Shown piece by piece: positions 48,939 to 61,015 of a stretch of DNA of 64,000 nucleotides. A model generated the notes under the pieces. That model worked only from the letters and a program-made list of their open reading frames with translations, searched no databases and had not been told where the DNA came from. How positions within the stretch are numbered: position 1 is the stretch's first letter; the number at the start of each line of letters is the position of its first letter. The stretch spans positions 5,439,001 to 5,503,000 of the forward strand of contig NC_064042.1 of assembly GCF_932526225.1 (NCBI RefSeq), written 5' to 3'. Both the position numbers and the translations under genes were made by a program. Source of the DNA: Nematostella vectensis. Its lineage: Eukaryota; Cnidaria; Anthozoa; Actiniaria; Edwardsiidae.

Positions 48939-51900
48939 ATGACACGAATGGCTGTAACACCTCTGCTAAAGGCAAAAGTCGATGAATTATTCCTACGATG
49001 GCTATCCATGCCAGAGACTCAAAAGATTCTCCATGAGGACTTAGAGAGAGTCATTGAGGGGCGGCCGATCGCGGAGAAAACCGACAAGAATGTGCTAAGT
49101 AATTTGACAGTGGGTTCAAGTCGCTCGGTTTCCCCTCCCGCCCCTAGTTCGTCCCCGACCCCCTCCCGGTCACCTAGAAGTCCGAGAGATGTGAGAGCGC
49201 TGAGAAAATCCGGGACAAAAACTCCGCCGATATCGCCAAGGCTAGAGCGGCATGGTTCAGGGAAAAATCTCATGAAGGAGCATGTTAAAATTGACTTAAA
49301 TGGCTCTGAAATCCGCGAGGGTTGTGCAGCGAATATTCCCCAATTTTACTTTCCAAACGGACCTCCACCACCGAGCGGAAAGAGACTTGAGTTAACTTTC
49401 AAACGAGTTTCTGAAGTCTTTGGTGTTTTTGAAGGAGGGAAAGCAAAAAAGGAACAATTCTCATCCGTGACAAAGGTAGGAATATGTGAAGGTTTCTTAG
49501 GGGGAAAACAATAACGTGTATAATATTTTGTTTTACATTATCGCGCGCGCTGAAAGAAAGAAGGCCAGCGTTGCGTTTAGTTGTACAAGTACAACAAAGA
49601 GCTCACAATAATTCGTTATCGCAAAGCATAAACACTGTAGCAGAATTTATCTTTGTATGTATTCATTGGCCGTCAAATTCAATCCCAGACTGTTAACCTC
49701 ATCAAATAATTCGTCAAATTCTTGCTCGGTTATGGAAGGTCACCGAAAAACGAGCGGGCATTTTTCGCGTGAGTTCGCTACGGGTTTCTAATTTCACAAG
49801 ACCGTTCACGCTATGTCGTCTGGAGTGAGTACGGAGCTAAATCCGAAACGGAAGTACCATTTTCATATCCCCGTAATATTCACACCATATGGCCATGAGC
49901 CAGAAAAGTATAACCAAAAACCCTTGGTGTGAAACGGCTCATTATAAATTTAGTATTTACGGTGGTGATTTTTTTGCTAATTTTAACACATGGAGGTAAT
50001 TAGCCGAACACATGGAAACATTTACGAAATACACCTCTCGGTTTATTCTAGAATTACCACTAAATGGGATCCGCTTATGATTCTTTCTTTGTTTGTAAAG
50101 GTTTTTCGGCTTTAATTTTATAGCATATTAAGAACGGCTGCCTAAACCGAATGCCGTTAAAAATATAGTTTCTTTTTTAAGTGGAAAGTGAAGTAGCTGG
50201 CTAATCTTATTGGAAATGTATCTCAACACCAAAGTCACGGCATTGTAAATTTAGTACAGTATTCTAAAATAACGCTGATATTTCATTTCAATTTCTATAA
50301 TCGAATATTCAGGCCAAGTTGAAAATGCTTGGACAAACAGTATGATGCGTTTAACAATTTGTTTCTAAAAAAATAGAATAAAAACAGATCTAACAAATGT
50401 GTTATTGCAACTTAAACAATTGTGTTTTTTCTTCTTCTAGTCTTTAGGTTTTGAGATTCTACTTTCTAATATAACAATGTGATCCATGATGTTTGTTGAC
50501 TTGGTAAATTGCTTGGCAAACAATCATCTAGAGAGACAAAGCATCATGCAAATAGCTCATTGCATGATAAAAGCAGTTTATCAAAGTTGTATAAACATGC
50601 TTATCAACATGCTAATTCTACTGAGGACTAAAGGTGTTTCCTCATCTTGTTACTCCCCATTGCTTTTGGCTTATGGTAAAGGAAAAATATTAAGTTACCA
50701 AATAAGTTTGATAACTTGATAAAATGATCCTAATCTTCTTGCTCAGTCAGGCGAATCTTGATTTCTCCATGGGCAAAACTAACTGACTAACTTATGATAA
50801 TAAGAAGTTAATGCATTAGGATTTTTATATGTCTTGTAACATAGGGGAAGAATTTAAACATTTTTCTTAAATATTATGTATTTTTAACTAAAAATATGTT
50901 CTTTCCCAGTTTTTTGTTTATTTTTGTCATGTTCTAGGTCATTAGATTTCCTACTATCTGGTTTTAAGCAAATGATCTGCCTTTGTATTGGAAGGCCTTA
51001 TTGTAACCTGTGTTTAACAGATTTCCTATTCCCCTTCATGTTAGGGTTATAATCTTCCCTAGTACTGTAAGGCATAATTCCTTATATGATATTATGATTT
51101 GTTACTCTCTATTTTAGGCATGTAATCTGCCCTTGTACTGGAAGCAACCACTGTTCGCCTGTGCTGGTGGTAACAAGAATGGCTTTGTCACTCTGCCGAT
51201 GTTCACATCTATGTGGAGGAGGTATGCCGATTGTTTTTTTGTTGTTGTTTTCCAGGCCTTTTTTCTGTGACACTGTCCATAAAATAGTTAATCCTCTGTC
51301 TTGTCAGGAAATGTAATGATGCAGCAGAATAAAGAACAGGAGCGTATAGAAAAGAAACAGGAGAATATAAAAATGCAAAAGTAGAGATACAGCAATATGG
51401 GAGAGTATAGAACTGTGTTAATTTTTCCAGGAAGAATGCTACTTGTCATGTTAGAATATTGGAAATAAATATCCCTATGCAAAGGAATATATAATTATGA
51501 ACTTTTTTGTAATTTCCAGGATAGGTCCTGTTAGAGTTTGAACAATCTTGCACTTGTTTGCAAGTGTAAATGAATACCCTATTCATAGGAATATAGAAAT
51601 GTGTAAACTGTTGTGTAAATATCCAGGGTGAGTGCCACCTGCCATGATGATGCCTCAAGGTTCGTGAGGCTGCTGGCCAAGCCAGGTCGTAGCCATCTGG
51701 ATTCAGAAGATTTTGTACCTCTCATTCAGGTTAATATCGCAGAATTTCAAATATTTAACAGTGCAAAATTCTTCTGACTCTGCTTCTTTTTTGGTTATTG
51801 AGCTGCAAATCCCTCTACATCTTCTATCATATTGTACTACAGTAAAACCTCCATAAAGCATATATCCTGAAGTACAAAGATTCGAACTTGTTGCCTGTAT

Positions 51901-54900
51901 CCTTCATTCTTCTTCTTTCTCCCCCCCCCCCCCCCCAGCTTTCAGCTTCATTTCCCATTCCCTCCCAGCCAACCCTCCTTTCTCTCCCCCACAGCTTTCG
52001 GTTTCATTCGCCATTCCCTCCCAGCTAACCCTTTTTTCTTCTCCTCCCCTCTTCCAGCATCTTTCACTGCTCCCATGCATCTCTACCCCCCCCCCCCCCC
52101 CTCTTTGACTTCCCTTCTCTCCCCAACACTATTTATCTACATCCCCATGATGACACTTGTGTTTTTAGGATATTGTTCAGTCTCACCCTGGCTTATCCTT
52201 CCTTGAGGATGCGCCCGAATTTCACTCAAGATATGTGCATACTGTAAGTTAATCAATGTTGTTACCTTTCAATGACTTTTAATATTATAATCATAGGTTT
52301 CAAACAGATATAAAACTGGCTGATCCAATGAATTAGCTTCATATAATTGAAACTCCTCCTATGCACACTAAGTAACTTCTTGTTAAAAATAAGGGAAAAG
52401 GCAGTGCATGTGAATTGTTTTATGTACAGTATTTTCCTTTATTTCAGGTTATAGCAAGAATCTTCTACAGTGTAAACAGTTCATGGACAGGAAAGATAAC
52501 AATACCAGAAGTGAGACATAGTAACTTTTTAGAGGTAGGGTTTATGATGAAAAAAGGCTTGAGGGTTGCCAAAAATGATAAGGGGGGAGCTCCTAGACGA
52601 AGCAGGCCCACACCCAATATTTTTGCAGTCATAGGTATTTTGGGATTTTGAGTATATTATTTGATGATCCTTCCCATGCACACCCCTAGCTACACTCATG
52701 GCAAGATACGCCAACACTTAGTAAGGTTGATAAAAGACAGCTTTAGTTCTCCACCATTCTCATGTTCACCATTCTCATTTTCATCTCTATTTTCAGGTTT
52801 TAGCATCTCTTGAGGAGGAGGAAGATATAAATGAGGTATAACACATTCCTTATATACTTTATGTATGAATGAGGTATAACACATGCCTTATATGTATAAA
52901 TGAGGTATAACACATTCCTTATATATGTAAGGCATAACACATGCCTTTTACATATATGTATAAATAAACACATGCCTTATATATGTACAAAAATGACTTT
53001 TAACAAACACCTTTCGTATAAATGAGGTAAAAACTTTCGATTTACATATAAATCAGTTACAACACACACTCTCACATTTTAATGAGGTACAACACATGCC
53101 TAATTCATGTAAAAATGATGTATAACACACAAGAGTGTTTCTGGTGCTCAGATCTCGCTGTTTTTCTAGGTGCTGGAGTATTTTTCATATGAACATTTTT
53201 ATGTAATATACTGCAAGTTCTGGGAGCTTGACACAGACCATGACTTGTTGATTGATGAGAAGGACCTCTGTAAACACAGCAACCATGGTGAGAGACATAG
53301 CCCTAAGCTCAAATCCGACCATTAGAATTAGGCATGAAGTAGCCAACAGTTTTTAGTGTTCCACTGATTTGTTACCTGAGGGATTTCCAGTTGCAGAGGT
53401 TATATCCAAACGATCTTTTATTTATTTTTCATGTGTTATTGTTTGTTGGCTAATTGTTTTGTGCCACATTATATCCAAACAATCTACTTGCACATGTTAA
53501 CATTTAGCTTGCACTTGCACATGTTAACATTTAGCTTGCACTTGCACATGTTAACATTTAGTTTGCACTTGCACATGTAAACATTAAGCTTGCACTTGCA
53601 CATGTTAACATTTAGCTCTTGGTATTGTTTGCAGCCCTCTCCTCTAGGATGGTGAAAAGACTTTTTTCAGGCTGTGTCACAAGGTATGGTTCTTTCAGCA
53701 CACCAGATCATCGTAAGGATTATAGTAGCTGAACCACCAGCTGTGTGTAGACCTATAGCTAACGTGGGTACAGGGGGTATTCACACCCCTCCTAGACCGA
53801 CAAACAGATGTATCTTCTTATTGAAAAATCACTCGATCTTATGAAAAATGAAATTATATGTAGCTTTTTTGTTTGAAGCCCAAAGTAACATCTCGAGACA
53901 GGATCAATTGTGCTTCACTGTGAATCTAGATGAGTAATCCGGCTAAGATGCAGAGCAGTTAAAAATTATCAATGGGACTTAGTGTGTAAGCACTTTTTAT
54001 GAAAATTCTAGCATTGGGTAGCATCCCCCAGAGCTCTTTTCTAGAATTTTGAGCAAATTAGTGCAAGCAAATTGGCGTAATTTTGAGCAAATTAGTGCAA
54101 GCAAATTGGCGTAATTTTGAGCAAATTAGTGCAAGCAAATTGGCGTAATTTTGAGCAAATTTCCGGTTAAGAGAAATACCTTGTGTTAACTTGTGTTATT
54201 TTATCTCAGGGGTAAAACGTACTTGGAAGGGAAAATGACTTACCCTAAGTATGTGTGGTTCCTGCTGTCAGAAGAAGACAAAAAACACCCAAGAAGGTGC
54301 AGTAGCTAAAGTTATTCCCTTTTTCCTAAAGAAATACCTATATCAATTGGCATTGATTTCTCCAAAACGTTGCAATACAAAGTTCATAAGCTCATAAGTT
54401 TGATCAAAGAACTGTACAAAAAGACAAGTAACCTGACAACTTGCTGACCCTCTCCCACTCAGTATAGAGTACTGGTTCCGTTGTATGGATCTTGACGGCG
54501 ATGGCGTGCTGTCCATGTACGAGCTAGAGTACTTCTATGAAGAGCAAGTAGCCAAAATGGACGCTCTTGGGATAGAGACGATGGCTTTTGAAGACTGTCT
54601 ATGCCAGGTAGGAAGTTCATCGGATATTGGAACCTTAAGGCTGGTTGCCATATAGTTCGTGTATGATTATATGGAAACTCCCCTCCGATTTTGTGTGATT
54701 GTGTGATCATTTGAAAGCCTCTTTGCGGTTTGAATGCGTTCAGTTGCCACATACTAGCTGTGATCCAGTGCAGTCTTAAGGTGACTCGAAAGAAATTCCA
54801 AGCTAACCCAAGCGCGTCTAGGCCAAGCTGCCTTTTTTTGCTGTAACTCGCGCAATGCGCACATTTCAGATATCATACTTGGACCAAATGAAAGACTGAC

Positions 54901-57392
54901 CTTCTGTAATAGATGCGATTTATTCGATTTTTCATAGTCTTTGTATTTTTAATAATATACGATCAAAGTAACCTCGCTATTAGCGCTTCTTAGGCGCTTC
55001 TTGTGCAGATATTTTTGCACCTTACTTTGTTAATCTTCTTCAACACACTTGGTGGACATTTCCTGAAAACGAGAGCAAAATCGTAGGACGCATTTCTGCG
55101 TTTCATAGCTTTTTTTAATCGCATAGTAAAATATCTTGCAATTAATTATACAAATTCAAATGTCTTTACAATCTTCTACAAAAGACCCGAACTTGAACTT
55201 TATTGACTAAAAGTCATCTTATAACCTATAATATGTGAAGCATCAGTTCGATCGTCTGTAGTAAAAAGCAAACCGAAGGATTTTTACATTTCCAAGACTT
55301 GCCCATAACCTTCGCCTAATATGAAGATAGGGAAAGGTTAACACCACTTTTTGAAGGTCCGATTAAGGCGACTAGCTTTTCTACTTGGCCCTCAATCACT
55401 CATAGACATATACCACCATGCTATTACTTGGTTCAGTCGGGATGGCAGAGCGAAATGTTTATTCTTTCTTGCGAAATAGACTTTTGTGTAATTGGTACGA
55501 CATTATTGAGTTCGGGCATTGCTCCAAAACCATCTTTGTTGATAAATGCTAATGCCACGGCGTGGAATTCACGCCATATTAAGAGGCCCTAACTGTCAAT
55601 CATATATAAACCTTACTTCATATGATAACAAATCTCCCACCCTGTCGCCAGGAGTTGCAATATAATTTGTTTTTCTATTTATTTTGTTTACCAATAGTTA
55701 TGCTTTGTCTAAAGAAACAGAATTTGAGTTAAAAGTGGATCAACAGTATTTTAATCCTCTAGAATTCATAGAATATAGCTCCGTTTTATTTAACTGTGAC
55801 ATTTGCTACCATGACTACGACGACAAAGCCAATTAGGAAGCGAAAATGCGAAGGTTTTGATTGACACATTTAGGACAGTGGAGTTTCCGTCATGTAATGA
55901 ACAAAACAATTTCTATGCCACCTCATATGACTAGATGCGTGCATGTAAATCTTATAGTATATTTCTGTTATTGATTTATGTATTTCCAAAACTGTCAAAC
56001 TTAAAGATGGCCACCAAAATAACAGTCTTTTACACCTTTCATAACTATTTTTTGGAGTTCTTACAAAAGATGTGACGATCTTATTTATTGTTCTTTTCCC
56101 TGCAGATTCTTGACATGGTCAAGCCAAAGACTGAGGGTAAGAAAAATAAAACACTTTAGGTTCCTGTGAAGGACTTGAAAATGGCGCCGTAGGAGTTCGA
56201 TGTAGCTGCCTTCTTATCTCAACATAAAAGCCTTCTCTGGAACACAATCCCAACCCCCCCTACCCGAACTACTGCCACCACTGATATTTGAGCGTATTCC
56301 TTTGGTCTTTCATCTACCTCGCTAATTTCTCATCACATCAGTCTATTTGTCTAATTGTTGTCTATCTTTGGTGTGACAGGCAAGATAACCCTGACAGATC
56401 TCAAAAACTGCAAGATGGCATTCATCTTCTTCAACACCTTCTTTAATCTGGACAAGTACCTGGAATTCGAACAGAGGGACCCGTTTGGCTCAGCCAGGGT
56501 GGGTGAATTGATCATGCCTTCCACAGCAGTTAGGTCCCTGAATATGAAATGAGTTAATGTTTCAACCTCTTCTGTGTCAATCACAAGAATGGAGTGTGCA
56601 GTCTGGTATAGGTCAGAAAGTTTGTTAGTCTGCGCTTACTGGAGTCTGTTAGTAACATAAGAGATGACAGAAGATACATTTGATTTGAGGTTTATGATCT
56701 GCTTTTGTAGGGTTGGTTGTTTTTTTTGAGTAATTCAGAATCTAGTGTGTTGTGGCTGGGTGATGACATGTTTGGATGTTCTGCTGATTCAGAAGCTAGT
56801 GTTTTATTGTTGGTTATGTCACGGTTGTGTGTTCTGCTTTGGCCATTCAGGAGTTAAAATGTCATGGTTAGTGGTAGCATTTCCTTAGAGTTATGCTTGT
56901 GTGATTCAGGAAGTGGCCGACAGTGACTTGCCGCCCCCAACAGACTGGGAGAGATACGCCCAAGAGGAATACGAGCTCCTTGTAGCCGAGGAAGGCGCTG
57001 CCGAACAGTGTGACGGGTAAGGACAACACTTCTCTACAAAGCATAGAAAACTAGGCATTCTGGCCAATACAGGTGACAAATAAGATCATGAATTCGTGGC
57101 CGATTCCGAATTTTCAACAGGCCTTTAAAAAAAGCCACCCTCGAAACAGTCTCTCGCGGTTAAGCTCGAATTAAGCACCAAATAAGAAGATGTTGTTATG
57201 GCGTTTTCGCTCCACAGCTACGAAGATGACTTTGAGGAAGAAGAGCTCCAGGAATTTAACGCAGAAGACAACATCCTCTCGCTAAAAGGACTGACGAGCG
57301 ATGAAGAGGACCCTAAACCCTGGGGGATGGTGACAGGGATTGACGAAGGTGATGACGATAAGGACGATGATGACGACTTCAACTTTTACTGA
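48939..57392 (+). CDS. PPP2R3B: Protein phosphatase 2A regulatory subunit B'' (PR70/PR48-like)
   Basis: Complete gene. Exons: 48939-49475, 51118-51221, 51627-51729, 52169-52243, 52448-52534, 52797-52835, 53170-53287, 53635-53683, 54210-54296, 54463-54607, 56106-56136, 56380-56498, 56910-57016 and 57218-57392 (TGA). The product is 591 residues. The N-terminus opens with [13 protein letters not shown], then a Ser/Pro-rich disordered stretch (about 60-110) and [12 protein letters not shown]. The conserved B'' core starts at about 180 ([13 protein letters not shown]). EF-hand 1 is at 336-347 ([12 protein letters not shown]) and canonical EF-hand 2 at 409-420 ([12 protein letters not shown]), so calcium binding is likely. 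The C-terminus is very acidic ([13 protein letters not shown]). It binds the PP2A A/C core and directs substrate choice; the PR70 subunit targets Cdc6 in vertebrates. The symbol denotes the family; A/B paralogue assignment is uncertain. The ATG at 48939 is the first in frame in the open exon, with a second Met three codons on. Confidence 0.95.
49476..51117 (+). other. PPP2R3 intron 1 (1.6 kb)
   Basis: AT-rich. No exon or clear repeat recognised. Confidence 0.6.
51917..52102. repeat. Pyrimidine-rich stretch with two 16-C runs
   Basis: C runs at 51921-51936 and 52086-52101 flank two copies of a CAGCTTTC(A/G)G(C/T)TTCATTC(C/G)CCATTCCCTCCCAGC-type sequence (period about 60 bp). It lies in PPP2R3 intron 3. 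Confidence 0.8.
52824..52990 (+). repeat. Tandem copies of the PPP2R3 exon 6 end and donor
   Basis: AAATGAG|GTATAACACAT-type sequence occurs at the true donor (52836) and again at 52874 and 52905, each followed by CCTTATATA. Degenerate further units continue to about 53130. Confidence 0.85.
53487..53621. repeat. Tandem repeat, 27-bp unit, five copies
   Basis: CTTGCACATGTTAACATTTA starts at 53487, 53514, 53541, 53568 and 53595. It lies just upstream of the PPP2R3 exon 8 acceptor (53634). Confidence 0.92.
54051..54162. repeat. Tandem repeat, 34-bp unit, about 3.3 copies
   Basis: GAGCAAATTAGTGCAAGCAA starts at 54051, 54085 and 54119, with a partial unit at 54153. It lies upstream of the PPP2R3 exon 9 acceptor (54209). 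Confidence 0.92.
54608..56105 (+). other. PPP2R3 intron 10 (1.5 kb)
   Basis: No exon recognised. Nothing notable seen. Confidence 0.6.
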
Positions 57393-57480
57393 AGGGTGGT
57401 CTGCGGCTCCTTCTACTGAAGGGTGTACTTCTGGGTGTCTTCGCGGCTCCTTCTACTGAAGGGTGCACTTCTGGGTGTCT
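57380..57480 (+). repeat. Tandem repeat spanning the PPP2R3 stop codon
   Basis: CTACTGAAGGGTG-type sequence occurs at the stop codon and twice more, near 57413 and 57456. CGGCTCCTTCTACTGAAGGG and ACTTCTGGGTGTCT are shared by the later units. Confidence 0.85.
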
Positions 57481-57565
57481 ACCTTTGCTGCTGGTTGAGT
57501 CGCCAAATGGCTGAGCTCGTGTCAGTGTCACAACGGAGACACCGATACTCATTCCAAATGTGTGC

Positions 57566-57571
57566 AATAAA
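57566..57571 (+). promoter_or_regulatory. Candidate polyadenylation signal for PPP2R3
   Basis: AATAAA 174 bases after the stop codon, in TGTGCAATAAAGGGTTC context. Confidence 0.65.
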
Positions 57572-58525
57572 GGGTTCTATGATATAGCATACCGATAATC
57601 CTATCAATTTTTATAATGGCAGGAGGCTAGTATTCAAGTTGTCCCACGGCTCGAAACACATGGGTGTACAAGCGAAAAGCCAGTAAAGCATTCGTTAAGG
57701 GTATATCTCAGTGGCCTTATTGCCATTTACCGTTTCTTTACACAGAAGTTTGTATCGCCCCGTTCAGCAAGGATCCACTCATTGTTATATGTCACCAAAT
57801 AAAGCCCTGCTAAGAAGATTATTTGGTATTTATTTGGTAGTGGCCGGCTACCGAGATGTGTGATAGCGTGGTTAAGCTTATCGACTTGAATGCAGATGTG
57901 CAGTAATAAAAGCAAATAAAATATGTATAACATTTGGCGCAATTGTCACATTTCAGTTCCAGGGCAACCAACGTTCTTTTCATGTACCGTTTCAAATGCA
58001 AATGCATGTAAATGAACCTAAAACTAATGAACGTATATATTCTGAAAAAATAAAACGGATGGCATAGATTTTGTTACGAATAAAGGTCAGATAAAGTCTT
58101 ACTACGTTTGCCTTTGATGTGCCGTGAGGCTAGCGAAATATTACGAACTTGAGGCGCGTTTCCAGGTTTGCTGGCGGGTGCAGATTTAGGTGCCATATAG
58201 AAAAAGGATAGCACTTGAGAAGATCCTTAAAAATAAAATAAAACATTACCTACCGACTGATACACGTAACTCTAGTTTCGCGATTTCCAAAAATCCATGC
58301 GGGAAAACGTAAGTGACATTCTTGGGTGAAATATACTCGTTATGGGTACACGTTTGTCTATGCTTTTTGTTGGACAATCCCACTTGTTTTGAATTGAATT
58401 TATTTGTCCGAAATGAAAATAGTAACCTTTTTTACCGAAAATAGTAAAATCGCGAAAATGAATTGTCGCGAAATTTCGGCATTTTGAAATTGCGGAGTTA
58501 TAACCTCGTGTTGAGGGTATCAAAA

Positions 58526-58709
58526 CAGGGCCGTAGCAGGGGGTGGGGTGGGGTGGGGCGTGGCAGTGCTATGCCTGCACTCCCCGCAATTTTGTTAAAA
58601 AATTATAAGGAAATGACCGGCTGTGCCCTCAGATATTTTCTTAATGTTTCTGTATTTTTCCTCTCCTCAAGCCCCCAAATATACAAATATAAAGCCTGCT
58701 ACGGCACTG
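58526..58709. mobile_element. MITE of the CAGGGCCGTAGC family, copy 1
   Basis: Left CAGGGCCGTAGCAGG and right CCTGCTACGGCACTG are inverted copies. A-runs flank both ends, so a target duplication cannot be judged. Confidence 0.65.
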
Positions 58710-59514
58710 AAAAAACATCCGTTTTAGTAGAATAGCCATCCTGAAGCGCCCAGCCCCCTCACGGTTGAAGCTTGAAGTTGGTTACGCAGAAGGCAACATC
58801 TACCGCTGAAAGAACATGACTAGCCCATTCGCCCTTTTTTACACAGCAGTTAGTATCGCTCGCTCCATCGTTCTATGTGTCTCAAAATCTCTGCTCTTTG
58901 TATTATTTAGCAATTGCTGCATGTATATTCACTGAGATGTGTGTCGTTAAAATATACTTACGGGAACTCCCGTCAGAGGGATCTGTACTTTTTCTCGACT
59001 TATGTAAATGTATAGGTTTAGGATTCTCAGGATCATCTAGTAGCCTGCTAGCCGGTTCTGTTTCGGGGTTATTCGGAAATGTTTTGTTTTCGGATATATT
59101 GGGAATTCTGTGGCGCGTGCAAAGGCCGAGGTAAGTTGGGGAGAGGGTGCAAAGAAATGTGAGTACTTAGAGTTATTCTAGAGATGATACGAAAGAGGCA
59201 TATTGCTTAGAGTGCCTTTCAATACAAAGTGAGAGCTAAGAATCCATATACTAACTTATAATGGTATATTGCAAGATATTCCCAACCTATTGTACTTACA
59301 GTTATACTAGAGATGGCACGAAGGAGGTAATAGCATATATAGTATGCCTTTCAATACGAGCTATGAGCTACAAACCCACATACAATGCCTTGCATTTTCA
59401 TTATCCCAGGATGCCTTGTATTGGTTATCACTTGCCTTTCTGTAACAAAAAAAAAATTAATATTAAGTTGTCACAAGATAGCATAAATACATATCATTAA
59501 ATGGCAGTCGTTTT

Positions 59515-59650
59515 TCTAAAATGGTCTAAAAGGGCCTGGGGTGAGCGTGCAGAAAGTCTGTGATGTTCTAAAATGGTCTAAAAGGGCCTGGGGTGAGCGT
59601 GCAGAAAGTCTGTGATGTTCTAAAATGGTCTAAAAGGGCCTGGGGTGAGC
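59515..59650. repeat. Tandem repeat, 52-bp unit, about 2.6 copies
   Basis: CTAAAATGGTCTAAAAGGGC starts at 59516, 59568 and 59620. It lies just upstream of the candidate exon at 59688. Confidence 0.92.
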
Positions 59651-59687
59651 GTGTTCTAAAAGCGATAGGGCCTGAGTCTATTTCAAG

Positions 59688-59812
59688 ATGGCGGCCTGCA
59701 GATGCAGACTCGCAGTAAACACGATTTCCTGCAAGTTTGTGTGGAAATTTTCGATGCACAAAGCTCTGGCGACAAAAAGCGAAAGCATGTTTGAAGCGGA
59801 CTTTAAAGCATG
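59688..59812 (+). CDS. Candidate first coding exon, function unknown
   Basis: ATG in an AAGATGGCGG context opens 41 codons plus 2 nt to a donor TG|gtatgt. The N-terminus (MAACRCRLAVNTISCKFVWK) is basic and without acidic residues, as in mitochondrial presequences. No convincing second exon was found before the NPL-like gene, so this may be chance. Confidence 0.22.
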
Positions 59813-60134
59813 GTATGTAATGACCGAGCGAGCTAGAAAAACAACAGTTTTTAAACAGATTGATTGATATGTTTATGCTCTCTTGATTGTCATGACAACC
59901 AAAAGTGATATTTCGTATCCATGTACATTTGCAACAAGGGTCACACATAATTAAGGTTTGCAAAAGAGAAATATATAAGGAGCAATGCTTTTACCGATGC
60001 ATTCCCAGATACAATACAAAATATTATGCTCGCTTTTTTAATCAGAATCAGAAACTGTGGATTAATGAAAGAACAATATATTTTTTTAAACTTCGATGAG
60101 AATGCAAAAAAAAAAAAAGTACGCATTGAATCAG

Positions 60135-60305
60135 CAGGCCTGTAGCCAGAATCAAAATTTTATACCGAGGCAAAGCTAGCCACTGGATGATAAATCCAAC
60201 AAGAAGCGGGTGTTTTATCTCATACTTTTCAATTGTGAAACGCTAGAAACATCAAAAATTTACCGAGGTGATTGCCTCACTTGCATCATGCTGGCTACGG
60301 CCCTG
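60135..60305. mobile_element. MITE of the CAGGGCCGTAGC family, copy 2
   Basis: Left CAGGCCTGTAGCCAG and right CTGGCTACGGCCCTG are imperfect inverted repeats. ATCAG flanks both sides (60130-60134 and 60306-60310), a likely 5-bp target duplication. Confidence 0.75.
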
Positions 60306-60844
60306 ATCAGATGCATGTGTACAAAGGGACCCCTAACAGCGTGCACGAAGAAAAAGGGAAGACAGTTGTTCTTGTACGACTGAGGACGAAAATTTACTTG
60401 CCTTTTTTGGAAGTTTTGTTGCATTTGATTCACAACTCCTCCACTTGATAACATCACTCGGCTTTCCTCAGAAGGAAGTGGTAAACATCCAAGCAAACAA
60501 TGTTTAAATACAACCCCCTTTTATTATTAATGTTAACAACACACGGTTAGTGTTACTAAATGCAAAACACTTAACAATTTTAAAACCTGCCTAATAAGGA
60601 AATTTCGCAAATTCAATTCCTTTCCTCTATTACTGCGTCTTCTTTTGTCTATCTATTATTGCTATCCTACCTCCAGGTTTAACGCTGTTGGGAGAATGCT
60701 AAGAGTATAACCCAAACCACAGCCGCCAGTTTGTTTTCCTAACGAAGTGCTACAAGAATCCATTTCCGACATTCCTATCGGCTGTTTCGGGAAAGCTATT
60801 GCGACATTTAAGATCGACGTTGTTAAATAACGTATCGCCCCATG

Positions 60845-61015
60845 ACAGGTTATCCGGAATCTGGAATCCATGAAAAAATGAGACTTGGAATCCGGAATCC
60901 ATAAACTAGAATCCGGAATGCAAGAATCCTGGAAAAAATGGAATCCGGAATCCACGGGAAAAAACCCACATGGAATCCGGAATCAGCACACTAGGATCCG
61001 GAATCCAGAACCCTA
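60845..61015. repeat. Irregular GGAATCCGGAATCC repeat
   Basis: About eight copies of (T/C)GGAATCC or CCGGAAT motifs at uneven spacing, such as TGGAATCCGGAATCCA. Confidence 0.75.

Noticed and set aside
48939-49514. Treating the 191-codon frame as a complete single-exon gene
   Set aside because: Its last codons run into an intron; a GT donor at 49476 joins in phase to the conserved PP2A B'' core at 51118.
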